A stretch of 64,000 nucleotides of DNA from Bacillus sp. ISL-37 (GCF_018613315.1 NZ_JAGGQL010000003.1:186001-250000), one strand, 5' to 3'. Counted from the first letter of the stretch, positions 1 through 9,021 are shown. A program made the numbers and translations. Notes: generated by a model from the sequence alone, not told the origin.

Positions 1-2
1 TT

Positions 3-1133
3 GCAAAGTTCAATCTCAAAACCCATGAGTTTACCAAGGTTCTTTCAATTGAAAAGGAAGAGTTCGGACCTATCCGATATGATAAGAGTACAAACAGCCT
101 TTATTTCGTGACATCAAAAGGCGTGAATGATTATTTATATCAATACGATTTGGCTGAAGGAACATATCAAAACAGTCATTTACCAGCTTCGATCATCCAG
201 GGTGGCACAGTCGCTAAAAGTGGTAATGTGTACATTCTTGCCGGATCAGCGACGAAGCCTAATAACATTTTCATGAAGGAAGCGGGCAGTGACGAGTGGA
301 AACAGCTGACGAACCTGGCTGTTCCTGGTGTCAAGGAAGAGGATCTTGTGAATCCTGAAGTCCTGACTTATCCTTCCTATGACGGCATGATGATGGAAGC
401 TTTATTTTTCAAAGCAAAGGAAGATGTCAGCAATGGTCATGTTATCCTTTGGCCTCATGGAGGACCACAGGCTGCAGAGCGTAAATTCTTCCGATCGATG
501 TTCCAGTTCCTCGTGAACAGAGGCTATAGCATTTTCGCTCCAAATTTCCGCGGATCAACAGGTTATGGACTGGCTTTCACCAAAATGGTCGAAGGAAATT
601 GGGGTGAAGGACCTCGCCTTGATAACATTGCTGGTCTTGAATACCTTTACGAAAACGGAATGGCTGACAGGGATAAAACATTATTGATGGGTGGAAGCTA
701 TGGTGGCTATATGGCACTGCTGTTGCACGGCCGCCATCCGGAATACTTCAAGGCAGTCGTCGATATTTTCGGACCATCCGATTTATTCTCATTCATTAAC
801 TCTGTCCCTGAACATTGGAAACCAATCATGAATCAGTGGGTCGGCGATCCGGTCAAGGACTTCGATAAGCTGACAGAGTATTCACCAATCACTTACCTGG
901 ATACGATGACAAAACCAATGCTGATTATTCAGGGAGCCAACGACCCGCGCGTCGTGAAGCAGGAATCAGACCAGATCGTCAAAGCCTTACAGGAAAAAGG
1001 CCGCGACGTGAAATACCTTGTACTTGAAGACGAAGGGCATGGATTCTCGAAAAAAGAAAACGAGATCCTTGTGAACCGTACGATACTTGAGTTTTTTGAT
1101 CAGTTTGTTGAAGCGAAGGTATTAGCTGAGTAG
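3..1133 (+). CDS. S9 family prolyl oligopeptidase-type serine peptidase, C-terminal part
   Basis: The reading frame is open from base 3, so the gene starts upstream of the window; 376 residues of the C-terminal part are present. It contains the alpha/beta-hydrolase catalytic domain: an HGGP oxyanion motif near 456-467, the nucleophile motif GGSYGGY near 690-710, the acidic residue in QGANDPR near 934-954, and the catalytic His in EDEGHGF near 1027-1047. These give a full Ser-Asp-His triad in the usual S9 order. The missing N-terminal part should be the beta-propeller that screens peptides. Likely a cytoplasmic oligopeptidase or acylaminoacyl-peptidase; exact specificity cannot be read. A strong terminator follows at 1214. 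Confidence 0.93.
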   Translation, partial: AKFNLKTHEFTKVLSIEKEEFGPIRYDKSTNSLYFVTSKGVNDYLYQYDLAEGTYQNSHLPASIIQGGTVAKSGNVYILAGSATKPNNIFMKEAGSDEWKQLTNLAVPGVKEEDLVNPEVLTYPSYDGMMMEALFFKAKEDVSNGHVILWPHGGPQAAERKFFRSMFQFLVNRGYSIFAPNFRGSTGYGLAFTKMVEGNWGEGPRLDNIAGLEYLYENGMADRDKTLLMGGSYGGYMALLLHGRHPEYFKAVVDIFGPSDLFSFINSVPEHWKPIMNQWVGDPVKDFDKLTEYSPITYLDTMTKPMLIIQGANDPRVVKQESDQIVKALQEKGRDVKYLVLEDEGHGFSKKENEILVNRTILEFFDQFVEAKVLAE

Positions 1134-1213
1134 TATTAAAAAGTCTGCTATGGGAGAGCGTATTGATCTCCACTTTAAACCGATTTAGTAATCTATCTAG
1201 CATATAGAAACAC

Positions 1214-1242
1214 AAAACCGCTTGGGCAGCCAAGCGGTTTTT
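1214..1242. terminator. bidirectional intrinsic terminator
   Basis: Perfect 12-bp stem AAAACCGCTTGG/CCAAGCGGTTTT with a 4-base loop and a T-run on the + strand and an A-run in front. It lies between the convergent S9 peptidase and nucleotidyltransferase genes and can serve both. Confidence 0.9.
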
Positions 1243-1244
1243 CA

Positions 1245-2039
1245 TCATGAAATATTAGTCATTTTACTCTTATATAGAAGTTCCTCTAAATCATGATCTA
1301 TCGTGAAAATGGAACTTTGTTTTAACGTTTTCATAAACAGTTCTTTTAACTTTTCAGATGAAGCTCTCATGTTTTCAGCTGTTACTTCTTCTGGATACGT
1401 TGAAAGGTATGCTTCTATAAAAGATGGGGTTAATGTTTCATATGCTTTAAACTGATGCAGTTTTTTACCCTCATTCAATGCTTCTACGATTAAGGTATAG
1501 TCTCTCATATCCTCTAGTTTCTTTAGTGCATAGATGAAGTTATTTCTCTTCAGTTCTTTCTCCAATGCCAAAGCGCAATAAACGAACTCAAATGCCACGT
1601 CAATTCCTACATTATACCTAACCGGTTTGTTTCCGAATTTTTCGTTTTCGATTTCCATCTTCTCAGTGACTAATCCGGTTTTATCTAGAACCACTTTCCA
1701 TAGAGGTGATTTTACGGATAAAAATTCCCTTGGGACAATGGAGACATTGAATTCCAGTCCATTTTGCAGGATAGCGATCACCAGGAAAATGTCTTTGCTG
1801 AATTGTTTTTCTTTAATGTAACTTGTGTCGAATTCACTTAGGGTTTCACGAACAAAATCTCTAGTTATTTCTGCATCTTCAATTTTAGAGGTTGCCACCA
1901 TTAAATCAATATCAGAGTGTTCATCGTTATATCCAATTACTCCAGAGCCTATTTGTACGATTCCTTCCACTAAATCGGATGCTCCTATTTCTCTTATAGC
2001 TTTTTCAAAATAAGCTCTTCTCTCCTCAGGACTATACAT
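1245..2039 (-). CDS. nucleotidyltransferase domain protein
   Basis: The 264-residue protein carries the polymerase-beta-like nucleotidyltransferase signature: a GSG motif at about residues 32-34 followed by DIDLMV at about 43-48 (GS-x(n)-DxD), which binds the metal and nucleotide. The remainder is helical and acidic/basic mixed, similar in layout to aminoglycoside or MNT-type nucleotidyltransferases. The start at ATG 2039 has a GAGGTGG ribosome site about 5 bases upstream on the minus strand. Substrate (antibiotic, protein or other) cannot be told from sequence. It is monocistronic, convergent with the S9 peptidase. Confidence 0.75.
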   Translation of the reverse strand: MYSPEERRAYFEKAIREIGASDLVEGIVQIGSGVIGYNDEHSDIDLMVATSKIEDAEITRDFVRETLSEFDTSYIKEKQFSKDIFLVIAILQNGLEFNVSIVPREFLSVKSPLWKVVLDKTGLVTEKMEIENEKFGNKPVRYNVGIDVAFEFVYCALALEKELKRNNFIYALKKLEDMRDYTLIVEALNEGKKLHQFKAYETLTPSFIEAYLSTYPEEVTAENMRASSEKLKELFMKTLKQSSIFTIDHDLEELLYKSKMTNIS

Positions 2040-2192
2040 ATTCCACCTCTGCTTGTTAATTTTTAATCATTTTAGCATAAATTTACAAGTTTTTAGAAGT
2101 TTTTTCATGGCAAAAGGAGGAAGTCGATTTTAAGAGTAAATTTGGTCAGATAGGGAAAATATATTCTGTTATCAGCAAAGGAGGAATTTTCA

Positions 2193-2876
2193 ATGGCAAA
2201 AGTATTAGCTGTATTATCAAGTGGTCATAAAGACGAGGAAAACAATTATGAAACTGGCTGGTGGGGAGAGGAATTATTTGCCCCGATGCAGCTTCTTGAA
2301 AAGGCGGGTCATCAGGTCGACCTGGCATCGCCGCTTGGAGGCAAGCCGGTTATCGATAAAATGAGTATAAGCGAAGATTATGATCCGAAAGGTATTTATA
2401 AAGAGCTTTATGAGTCCGGAAAAGCGGATGATACGATGAAGCTTTCGGATGTAAATGCTGACGACTACGATGTCGTGTTAGTGGTAGGCGGACATGGTGC
2501 AATGTATGATCTGGCGAAGAACGAGGATTTACATGAGATCATGAACAAAATTTATGATGGAGGCGGCATTGTAGCAGCGGAATGCCATGGTCCTGCACCG
2601 CTTGTGTTTGCGAAGCGACCGAACGGTGAAAGCTTTATCGCGGGTAAAAAAGTAACAGGTTATCCAGATGAAATCGAACCAGAAGGTCTGTTGGATATCC
2701 TTCCGTTCAGCTTGGAGCAGGAAATGAGAAAGATCAGTCAATATGACCAGGGAGATCTCGAAAAAACGGGACATGCTGTATGGGCGGACGAGCAGCTCGT
2801 GACAAGCCGTGACCCATTTTCTTCCGAGTTGATGGGGGAAGAATTGGTTAAGGCGTTGGAGAAGAAGGGGAAATAA
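2193..2876 (+). CDS. DJ-1/PfpI family protein (Hsp31/glyoxalase III-like)
   Basis: 227 residues, the usual size for type 1 glutamine amidotransferase-like DJ-1/PfpI proteins of the Hsp31 group. The glycine-rich VVGGHGAMYDL stretch and the nucleophile elbow AAECHGPAPL, with the reactive Cys, are visible, as is an early acidic residue region after GHKDEENNYETG. Family members act as glutathione-independent glyoxalases/deglycases or holding chaperones in the cytoplasm. The start has an AAAGGAGG site 8 bases upstream. Probably its own transcription unit; an SDR gene follows 72 bases downstream on the same strand. Function at family level only. Confidence 0.88.
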   Translation: MAKVLAVLSSGHKDEENNYETGWWGEELFAPMQLLEKAGHQVDLASPLGGKPVIDKMSISEDYDPKGIYKELYESGKADDTMKLSDVNADDYDVVLVVGGHGAMYDLAKNEDLHEIMNKIYDGGGIVAAECHGPAPLVFAKRPNGESFIAGKKVTGYPDEIEPEGLLDILPFSLEQEMRKISQYDQGDLEKTGHAVWADEQLVTSRDPFSSELMGEELVKALEKKGK

Positions 2877-2948
2877 TTTACGTATTTTATCCGTCTTAGG
2901 GAAAAATAACTGAAGTGAGAATGTAGATTAAAGGAGAGGTGCAATTTT

Positions 2949-3707
2949 ATGGGAAACGAAAATAAAGTGGGCATTATTACTGGTGGCGGCAGCGGATTAG
3001 GGCAATCGACCGCACTCAGATTAGCAGAAGAAAAAGTAAATATCGTTGTGGTTGATATCAGCGAGAAAGGTGGAAACGAAACCGTCGAGATGGTGAAAAA
3101 GCTTGGAGTAGAAGCGATTTTCATCAAAGCTGATGTCTCAAAGCAAGAAGATGTAAAAAGATATGTCGATCAAACGGTTGAACAATTCGGTAAAATTGAT
3201 TACTTCTTTAACAATGCGGGGATTTCGGGCAGCGGCTCGTATTTCCTGGATTCCTCCATTGAAGAAATTGAAAAAATTGTCGGCATTAATCTATTGGGAG
3301 CACTTTATGGTGTTCGTTATGTAGCTGAGGTTATGCTGAAGAATGGTGGAGGTTCCATCGTGAACACCGCTTCAAGTGCAGGCGTGATCGGGCAGGATTC
3401 CGTTGTTACCTATTCTGCTACAAAGCACGGGATTGTGGGATTAACGAAGAGTATGGTCGCGGAGTACGGAAAAGATGGACTTCGGGTGAACGCTATAGCC
3501 CCTGGACCAACCGAGACGCCAATGGTCAAAAGCTTTTACGAAGCAAATCCGGCAATGAAGGAAAACGCAACAAAAGGTATCCCTCAAAGACGTCTGGGCA
3601 AGCCAGAGGAGGTTGCTGAACTGGTAACATTCCTGCTAACCTCTAAAGCACAGTATATTAATGGAGAAATCATCCGGATCGATGGCGGGTTTACTAATAC
3701 GAAATAA
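2949..3707 (+). CDS. SDR family NAD(P)-dependent oxidoreductase
   Basis: A classical 252-residue short-chain dehydrogenase. Visible are the cofactor motif GGGSGLG near residue 12, an Asp after the second strand (VVVDIS, suggesting NAD preference), the NNAG motif, the Ser of the active site in NTASSAG, and the YSATK catalytic Tyr-Lys. The C-terminal NAPGPTETPM stretch is also typical. SD AAAGGAGAGGTG precedes ATG 2949. The substrate cannot be predicted. It may be co-transcribed with the DJ-1 gene upstream. Confidence 0.92.
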   Translation: MGNENKVGIITGGGSGLGQSTALRLAEEKVNIVVVDISEKGGNETVEMVKKLGVEAIFIKADVSKQEDVKRYVDQTVEQFGKIDYFFNNAGISGSGSYFLDSSIEEIEKIVGINLLGALYGVRYVAEVMLKNGGGSIVNTASSAGVIGQDSVVTYSATKHGIVGLTKSMVAEYGKDGLRVNAIAPGPTETPMVKSFYEANPAMKENATKGIPQRRLGKPEEVAELVTFLLTSKAQYINGEIIRIDGGFTNTK

Positions 3708-3715
3708 TAGTGGAT

Positions 3716-3747
3716 CCGGGGTGAGGAGAAACTTACCCCGGTTATTT
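3716..3747 (+). terminator. intrinsic terminator after SDR gene
   Basis: CCGGGGT/ACCCCGG perfect stem with a 12-base loop, followed by a short T-rich stretch, directly downstream of the SDR stop codon. Confidence 0.65.
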
Positions 3748-3756
3748 AATGAAAAA

Positions 3757-3783
3757 CATTAACCCCACACGTGGTGGAGTTTA
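3757..3783 (-). terminator. hairpin downstream of cortex hydrolase gene
   Basis: A short GC-rich hairpin, AACTCCACCAC/GTGTGGGGTT with mismatches, lies just past the minus-strand hydrolase stop. On the minus strand it is followed by AATGTTTTTC. Probable terminator. Confidence 0.45.
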
Positions 3784-3786
3784 TAA

Positions 3787-4227
3787 CTACCATCTATAAA
3801 CATTATCACATGTATTAGCAATTGGTTCGTAATAACAGTGCTGTTTATATTGTCCTGCGAATGGCTGATTGTACCATGTAGGCGGACAAGGAGCATACGG
3901 GTTGAAATACCAAAGAGCATACTTGGAAGGCTGCTGTCTCCAATAATCTAATGTTTGCTTAGCCAATCTCTTTTCTACACTTCTAGCTCTGTTATAAAAA
4001 ACATTCCCCTTTTGCACGGCCTCAAATGAATAGTTTCCTCCTTGGATTTGAAAAATCACGTCTCGTACAGACCTTAAATCTTCAAAATCTAGACAATTCG
4101 CTTTCAGTCGATTTACAACTACATTACCAACCATAAGCATTCCCAGCGGTCCTTCACCCTCAGCTTCAGCCCTCATCATCCTGGCAATTAGTGCAACGTC
4201 ACTGTCGACATATTTTACCCTTGGCAT
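3787..4227 (-). CDS. cell wall hydrolase, SleB/CwlJ family
   Basis: 146 residues from the ATG at 4227. A longer frame upstream to 4422 exists, but a strong GAGGTGAT site 4 bases before 4227 fixes the start. The protein opens with MPRVKY, then the hydrolase_2 domain with the conserved acidic EAEGEG motif (about residues 22-27) and the closing ALWYFNPY...CPPTW region. CwlJ-type enzymes degrade spore cortex peptidoglycan during germination; there is no signal peptide, as in CwlJ itself. Its presence suggests an endospore former. It stands alone; a 52-bp tandem array begins about 250 bases upstream of its start. Confidence 0.85.
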   Translation of the reverse strand: MPRVKYVDSDVALIARMMRAEAEGEGPLGMLMVGNVVVNRLKANCLDFEDLRSVRDVIFQIQGGNYSFEAVQKGNVFYNRARSVEKRLAKQTLDYWRQQPSKYALWYFNPYAPCPPTWYNQPFAGQYKQHCYYEPIANTCDNVYRW

Positions 4228-4483
4228 TTTTATCACCTCTATAAGAATTGTATTAAAAACAGCTTGTAATAATGTTAAGAGGTTCCGATTTGCTTGAGAT
4301 AAAGCAATTGTTAAATGGCTAAAGTGGATGGTGACAAAAACCGTACTATCCCAGCTAGAGTTTATTCGCTTCATCCAATAAATAGAGAAAACCGCTATGG
4401 GTGTCATCATAAATGAGTACAATCACAACTTCGGGTCTTCTAACCAGCCATAGATGTGACCATAGAGGAGAAGAAACATGAAT

Positions 4484-5107
4484 GACGGTCACAGAAAGAG
4501 CCAGTATGTGCCAGTGAAAGGGAAAAATTACGAATGACGGTCACAAGAAGGGCGAACATGTGCCCCTGAAAGAGAAAAATCACGAGTGACGGTCACAAGA
4601 AGAGCAAACTTGTGCCCGTGAAAGAGGAAAATTTCGAATGACGGTCACAAGAAGATCAAACTTGTGCCCGTGAAAGAGGAAAATTTCGAATGACGGTAAC
4701 AAGAAGAGCGAACATGTGCCCGTGAAAGATGAAAATCACGAGTGACGGTCACAAGAAGGTCAAACTTGTGCCGGTGGAAGAGAAGAATCATGAAGGAAGG
4801 TCACAAGAAGGGCATACTTGTGCCTGTGAAAGAGGAAAATTACAAATGACGGTCACAAGAAGAGCAAATATGTGCCCGTGAAAGAGGAAAATTACGAATG
4901 ACGGTCACAAGAAGAGCGAACATGTGCCCGTGAAAAAGCAAATCAATGATTGACGGTCACAAGAAGGTCAAACTTGTGCCCGTGAAAAAGCAAATCAATG
5001 ATTGACGGTCACAAGAAGGTCAAACTTGTGCCCGTGAAAGAGGAAAATCACGAGTGACGGTCACAAGAAGGGTAAACTTGTGCCCATGAAAGAGGAAAAT
5101 CACATAT
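4484..5107. repeat. tandem array, 12 units of exactly 52 bp, hairpin-forming
   Basis: The motif GACGGTC(A/-)C recurs at 4484, 4536, 4588, 4640, 4692, 4744, 4796, 4848, 4900, 4952, 5004 and 5056: an invariant 52-bp step with a degraded half unit to the left (from about 4432) and a fading one to the right. Each unit holds an imperfect inverted repeat, TGACGGTCACAAG and CTTGTGCCCGTGA, around a 9-base loop, then a purine-rich spacer (AAGAGGAAAA). As 52 is not divisible by 3 and stops occur in all frames, it is not coding. This fills most of the gene-free gap 4228-5144. Confidence 0.93.
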
Positions 5108-5144
5108 TAAGGTCAAATACTATACAATCAGAGACGAAGTGGAA

Positions 5145-5870
5145 TTATTCTATTCCTTCATCCTTAAATAACGCTGGGTTTGCTGATGTATTCAAGCTTT
5201 GTGTTGACGCCCACAGGTTACCAAGGAATCTTGGCATCATCTGTTGGGAAGGTAAGACGCCGTATCTTGAGAAATAGACGAAGAGTTTTAAATAGTTACG
5301 AGCATTGCCAGGCAAATGAATTTCTTTTGCATAAAACTCATTTTCTGTCACTGTAGCAAAGGACCTTGTCTCAAACCCTGAAATAAAACGGGTTGTCTCA
5401 CCCTTGTACTCATTCTCGATAAAATGGATTTTCTTGATAATTGTTGGGTCGTCGTTACCATCGTAATTGGCCAGCCGCGCCTGGTTGAAAGCTGAAACAG
5501 AATCCAGCTTAGGAACGAATGAAAGCACATGGCCGTATGCTTTATCATGTCCCTCATAAAATGGCTTAATATCCAACTTATCCATTAGATCAACCAGCTT
5601 GAGCCTCTCGTCTTTTAAATAAGGAGGCCGGAAAATCTGTCTTGAAAGCTTCAATTCATCAAGCGAGTTGCACACAAGTGACGTGAAAAAGTACCACTGG
5701 CCATTATCATCGAGGCTAATATCATACGATTGTCCGTCCTTCTTCAATATGTAATCCTTAAATCGATCCTCTTTATCAAAAGTAAAATCTCGCTCCGATT
5801 CTTTGCCAGGCATGAAGCCAAAAGGAGATTCGATCGGGACAGCGATTTCCGAATAAAGCTTGTTTTTCAT
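5145..5870 (-). CDS. hypothetical protein, unrecognised
   Basis: I do not recognise this 241-residue protein. The frame is open to 5933, but the start MKNKLYSEIA at 5870 is preferred because a GGAAGGGTGT site sits about 9 bases upstream on the minus strand. There is no signal peptide, no membrane segment and no cysteine-metal motif; composition is soluble, with charged N-terminus and many aromatic residues (FYEGHDK, WYFFTSL, LFVYFSRYG). Codon use resembles its neighbours and the frame is long, so it is very likely expressed. Its 3' end abuts the 52-bp array, with no classical terminator between. Confidence 0.75.
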   Translation of the reverse strand: MKNKLYSEIAVPIESPFGFMPGKESERDFTFDKEDRFKDYILKKDGQSYDISLDDNGQWYFFTSLVCNSLDELKLSRQIFRPPYLKDERLKLVDLMDKLDIKPFYEGHDKAYGHVLSFVPKLDSVSAFNQARLANYDGNDDPTIIKKIHFIENEYKGETTRFISGFETRSFATVTENEFYAKEIHLPGNARNYLKLFVYFSRYGVLPSQQMMPRFLGNLWASTQSLNTSANPALFKDEGIE

Positions 5871-6002
5871 TAAAAAAGACACCCTTCCAAAACATAATAC
5901 ATACAGATTACCCATTCCTATACGATGGCACACATAAAAGATTTAATGTAAAAACGAGGAAAAACATGGTAATATTTTACTAGGAAAAAGGGAGGGTTAA
6001 TG

Positions 6003-6680
6003 ATGGAACTTAAGACGCAAGAAACTGCTGCTACGAAAGTGGATTTTACAAAAAGAGAGAACTTTGAGTTATACATTATTATCTTACTAATGATTGTGTC
6101 AGTGCTTTTTATTCCAGTATTGAAAGGAGTCATGGCAATTGCGCCAATCGTTTATTTTTTTATTGAACGAAAAGTGAGGAACAGGACGTTAGAGGAGGTC
6201 GGGTTTGACACTGCCTATTTTAAAGAGAACATCTTGAAAACATGGAAGCTCATTTTGTTTGTCGGGATTGCCATGCAATTAATATACTTGTTTTCTTATC
6301 AAAATTTCTTCCCGCAAGTATTAGAGCATGTCCTTGGCAGGATTCCGCTGGATTTCAGTGACTTGAATCCACTATTGTTTCTGAGTATTGCATTGCTCGC
6401 CTTTGGAGAAGAGATTGTCTTTAGAGGATTAATCCAGGCGCGATTGAGCAAACTCATGCCTGTATGGGTGGCCATCCTTATTACTTCCCTGCTATTTGCC
6501 GCCATGCATATTGCGACCGGTGATGCAACTATTGTCATGGTTGACTTAATGAGTGTCTTTATCGACAGTGTTCTGTTTGGAATCATTTTTGCTAAAACTA
6601 GGAATATCTATATAGCAACACTGGCTCATATTTTAGCCAATACGGTGGCTTTGTTATCAATTTATGTATTTGTTATATAG
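6003..6680 (+). CDS. CPBP family intramembrane metalloprotease
   Basis: 225 residues (226 if the ATG at 6000 is used; GGAGGG spacing favours 6003). A polytopic membrane protein with the three Abi/CPBP (Rce1-like) motifs: EEIVFRG (Glu-Glu-x3-Arg) at about 140-146, FAAMHIATG (FxxxH) at about 163-171 and HILANT (HxxxN) near the C-terminus. These residues form the glutamyl intramembrane protease site. Family members process prenylated proteins, bacteriocin-related peptides or regulate stress responses; the substrate is unknown here. Monocistronic as far as can be seen. Confidence 0.9.
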   Translation: MELKTQETAATKVDFTKRENFELYIIILLMIVSVLFIPVLKGVMAIAPIVYFFIERKVRNRTLEEVGFDTAYFKENILKTWKLILFVGIAMQLIYLFSYQNFFPQVLEHVLGRIPLDFSDLNPLLFLSIALLAFGEEIVFRGLIQARLSKLMPVWVAILITSLLFAAMHIATGDATIVMVDLMSVFIDSVLFGIIFAKTRNIYIATLAHILANTVALLSIYVFVI

Positions 6681-6785
6681 ATAATTGAATACGTTAAAAA
6701 TAGGAGGAGTATGGCTGCTATTTAGAGAAACTATCTAAGTAACAATCAGTTGCAATTATTTCTTTGTCAAGGAGTGATATTAACA

Positions 6786-7163
6786 ATGATTAGTAAAATC
6801 GGTCAGATCATGTTGTACGTAAATGATCAGGATGTTGCAGTAAAGTTTTGGACTGAAAAAATGGGGTTTGTAGTGAGAGCAGAAGAGGATAACGAGGCAG
6901 GATTTAGATGGATTGAAATCGCACCGAGTTTAGATTCTGAAACATGTATCGTACTGCATGATAAAGAATTTGTGGAAAAAATGTCGCCTGGACTCAATCT
7001 TGGCACTCCTTCATTAATGTTTTATTCTGAGAATCTTGAGGAATTCCGCAGCGATTTATCAAATAAAAATGTGCTTGTCGGTGAAATTGTAAACATGCCT
7101 TCAGGCAGGGTATTTAACTTTGCTGATGATGAGGAAAATTACTTTGCTGTTATGGAAAAATAA
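6786..7163 (+). CDS. VOC family protein (glyoxalase/bleomycin resistance-like)
   Basis: 125 residues from ATG 6786, preceded by AAGGAGTGAT; the in-frame upstream codons to 6750 lack a ribosome site. It shows one full VOC module: a beta-alpha-beta-beta-beta start (ISKIGQIMLYVNDQDVAVKFWTEK), a central GFRWIEIAP strand and the terminal Glu-containing strand NYFAVMEK. Metal-binding His/Glu positions are only partly kept, so catalysis is uncertain. Members act as dioxygenases, isomerases or drug-binding proteins. Followed by a terminator at 7182. Confidence 0.85.
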   Translation: MISKIGQIMLYVNDQDVAVKFWTEKMGFVVRAEEDNEAGFRWIEIAPSLDSETCIVLHDKEFVEKMSPGLNLGTPSLMFYSENLEEFRSDLSNKNVLVGEIVNMPSGRVFNFADDEENYFAVMEK

Positions 7164-7181
7164 TATCTTCGAAAACAAATG

Positions 7182-7209
7182 AGCCGTTTTATAGAAAGCG
7201 GCTTTTTTA
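7182..7209 (+). terminator. intrinsic terminator
   Basis: AGCCG/CGGCT stem with an A/T-rich extension in the loop and a run of six T, 18 bases past the VOC gene stop. Confidence 0.75.
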
Positions 7210-7307
7210 TTTTGTCTATTTTTTACTAACGAAAGATAATTATATATTGGAAAAAGAAGGGATATGTCATTTTGTATCGAATCTTATCACCGAATGATTT
7301 TGGATGA

Positions 7308-7351
7308 TTTTCAAATGAGTATGGAAGAAGAATTCTATACTCATTTGAAAA
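7308..7351. repeat. 15-bp perfect inverted repeat next to small membrane gene
   Basis: TTTTCAAATGAGTAT at 7308-7322 and its exact reverse complement at 7337-7351, loop of 14. It lies 3 bases beyond the stop of the minus-strand gene. There is no T-run on either side, so it is either a transcript-stabilising 3' hairpin or a weak terminator. Confidence 0.7.
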
Positions 7352-7354
7352 CCA

Positions 7355-7675
7355 TTATAGAAAGTATTCCTTGTACATAAAAAATGTCGCAATTACTGAA
7401 CCAATTAAATAGAGAATAGATGCGTAAAATGCAAATGAGGGTGAAAACTTTTCCGGAGATTGGTTCATTTTAATTCCTGTTTCACCTTGTACTTGCATAT
7501 CAATACTGCGGCTTGTAACTCCGCCTGAAGAACTAAAGAAGTAAATGAAGAATGTGCTGGCCAAAGCGACGAAAACTGAAACATCTATAAAGCTAAAATC
7601 CATTATTAACGTTACTCCAAAGTTGATTAATCCAATGATCACCAAAGTGGCTATAAAGCTTATTGTTTTTCCGAT
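7355..7675 (-). CDS. small two-pass membrane protein, unknown; probable ATC start
   Basis: Reading from TTG 7645 gives 96 residues with a truncated first membrane helix and no ribosome site. The frame stays open upstream, and AAGGGGG lies 8 bases before an ATC at 7675, giving a 106-residue protein that begins MGKTISFIATLVIIGL, a complete first helix. Two further hydrophobic segments follow: ISVFVALASTFFIYFF-like (about 40-58) and the C-terminal ASILYLIGSVIATFFM. A polar loop with GETGIKMNQSPEKF lies between. No family recognised. The ATC start is inference. Confidence 0.65.
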   Translation of the reverse strand: MGKTISFIATLVIIGLINFGVTLIMDFSFIDVSVFVALASTFFIYFFSSSGGVTSRSIDMQVQGETGIKMNQSPEKFSPSFAFYASILYLIGSVIATFFMYKEYFL

Positions 7676-7781
7676 AGTGATGACCCCCTTTTAAGTTGTT
7701 ACGCATGGTAACAGAAAAAGGTTTCATTTTTTTGTAAATTCAGGGAGTTAGTCCCTAAAAAACTGAGTCAGGAGAGACGGA

Positions 7782-8378
7782 ATGATTCATTTTATGGGAA
7801 CGCCGAAAATAGAGACACAAAGATTAATTCTCAGGCAGTTGGTACTGAAAGATGCCCAAACTGTTTTTGACAATTGGCTATCAGACGAACGGGTAAGTGA
7901 CAATCGAGTAAGCCCGGCGCATAAGCAAGTTTCGGAGACAAAAGAGAAGTTGGCAAGAATTATAGGTGAATATGATTCTAAAGAACTTTGTTATTGGGGG
8001 ATTGAGCTTAAAGTTGATGGCGAACTTATCGGAGAAATAGACTTATATGATTTTGATAGGACTACTGATAACTGTGAAGTAAGTTATTCAATTGGGTACG
8101 AATGGTGGAATCAAGGCTATGGAAGCGAAGCGCTTAAAGCGGTAGTCGATTTTGGCTTTAACTATATGAATATACATAAAATATCCGCTGCACATAATAC
8201 TGATAATCCGGCTTCAGGAAGGATCATGGTTAAAGCGGGGATGGAGCAAGAAGGAATAGTCAGACACATGATTCGCAATGCCAAGAATCAATATAAAGAC
8301 TGTGCTATTTATGGAATTCTCCAGGAGGATTATAGTAGACGGAATGATATTACTGAAATCCGAGTTATAGAAACATAG
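7782..8378 (+). CDS. GNAT family N-acetyltransferase (RimJ/RimL-like)
   Basis: 198 residues with the RimJ/RimL-type N-terminal signature IETQRLILRQL and the acetyl-CoA binding region YEWWNQGYGSEAL (Q/R-x-x-G-x-G/A) at about residues 106-118, followed by the usual NxxSxxVxxKxGM-like stretch DNPASGRIMVKAGM. Such enzymes acetylate N-termini, small amines or drugs. The start has AGGAGA 7 bases upstream. It is followed by a P-loop gene 46 bases downstream, probably co-transcribed. Confidence 0.9.
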   Translation: MIHFMGTPKIETQRLILRQLVLKDAQTVFDNWLSDERVSDNRVSPAHKQVSETKEKLARIIGEYDSKELCYWGIELKVDGELIGEIDLYDFDRTTDNCEVSYSIGYEWWNQGYGSEALKAVVDFGFNYMNIHKISAAHNTDNPASGRIMVKAGMEQEGIVRHMIRNAKNQYKDCAIYGILQEDYSRRNDITEIRVIET

Positions 8379-8424
8379 GATCGTGGTCAATCCTATACGA
8401 ATGAAGACGAAGGGAGAGATTTTA

Positions 8425-8988
8425 CTGAAAAGGATAGTGGTAATTACTGTAGGCAAAACACACAGCGGTAAAACTACTTTCGCACAGGCTTTGGAAAAAG
8501 AGCTGGAGAACTCTATGGTCATTGATCAAGACAATCACGCGGAATTCATCAATTCATATTATAAACTCCTGCAACCGACACACGGACCTAATACCCTCAA
8601 GCACGCTATATCAAAGCTGATTGTCAATTATGCAATAGAGCAAAGCAATTACCACCTTATCATTTGCAACTCGAATCGGAGCCTAAAAGACCGGTCGTAT
8701 CTTTTTAAAGAGTTGTTTCCCAAAGATGACTTTATTCAGATCATTGTTCATTTTGATATTCCGGATCATGTTCTTCAAGCCCGAGTTATTGAAAGTCAAC
8801 GGAGTACCAACATCTTCAGAGGTGCCTATTCCAATTTCGCCGAAGTATTAAAAAAACAGCAGACTGACTCCATAAAACCAGATGTAATGGATCCAGTGGA
8901 GGGTGAAGCAGATTACTTATTTAGGATAAAAGACAACGGAGACACTGAAGCTGTTCTTCTGGAAATTTTGCGTTTAGCAGAAGGATAG
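8425..8988 (+). CDS. P-loop NTPase/kinase-like protein; probable CTG start
   Basis: A Walker A motif, GKTHSGKTT, lies at the very N-terminus, as in small-molecule kinases and zeta-toxin/AAA-type kinases. The frame is open from 8383, but neither GTG 8383 nor ATG 8401 has a ribosome site, whereas AGGGAG stands 8 bases before CTG 8425, giving a 187-residue protein starting MKRIVVITVGKTH. DQDNHAEF may hold the acceptor-binding acid; LQARVIESQRSTNIFRG resembles a lid with arginines. Substrate unknown. Likely in an operon with the GNAT gene upstream. Confidence 0.75.
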   Translation: MKRIVVITVGKTHSGKTTFAQALEKELENSMVIDQDNHAEFINSYYKLLQPTHGPNTLKHAISKLIVNYAIEQSNYHLIICNSNRSLKDRSYLFKELFPKDDFIQIIVHFDIPDHVLQARVIESQRSTNIFRGAYSNFAEVLKKQQTDSIKPDVMDPVEGEADYLFRIKDNGDTEAVLLEILRLAEG

Positions 8989-9021
8989 ACCGTAAGAGTT
9001 ATCTAAATTGGGGGAGCTCAC

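Noticed and set aside
4228-4422. N-terminal extension of the cortex hydrolase
   Set aside because: The GAGGTGAT site directly before 4227 and the family start MPRVKY settle the start.
4484-5107. CRISPR array interpretation of the 52-bp repeats
   Set aside because: No alternation of constant repeat and unique spacer: the whole 52-bp unit is repeated, and no cas genes are present.
5080-5277. + strand ORF of 65 codons at the end of the 52-bp array
   Set aside because: It is made of repeat sequence and antisense to the gene at 5145-5870, with no own ribosome site.
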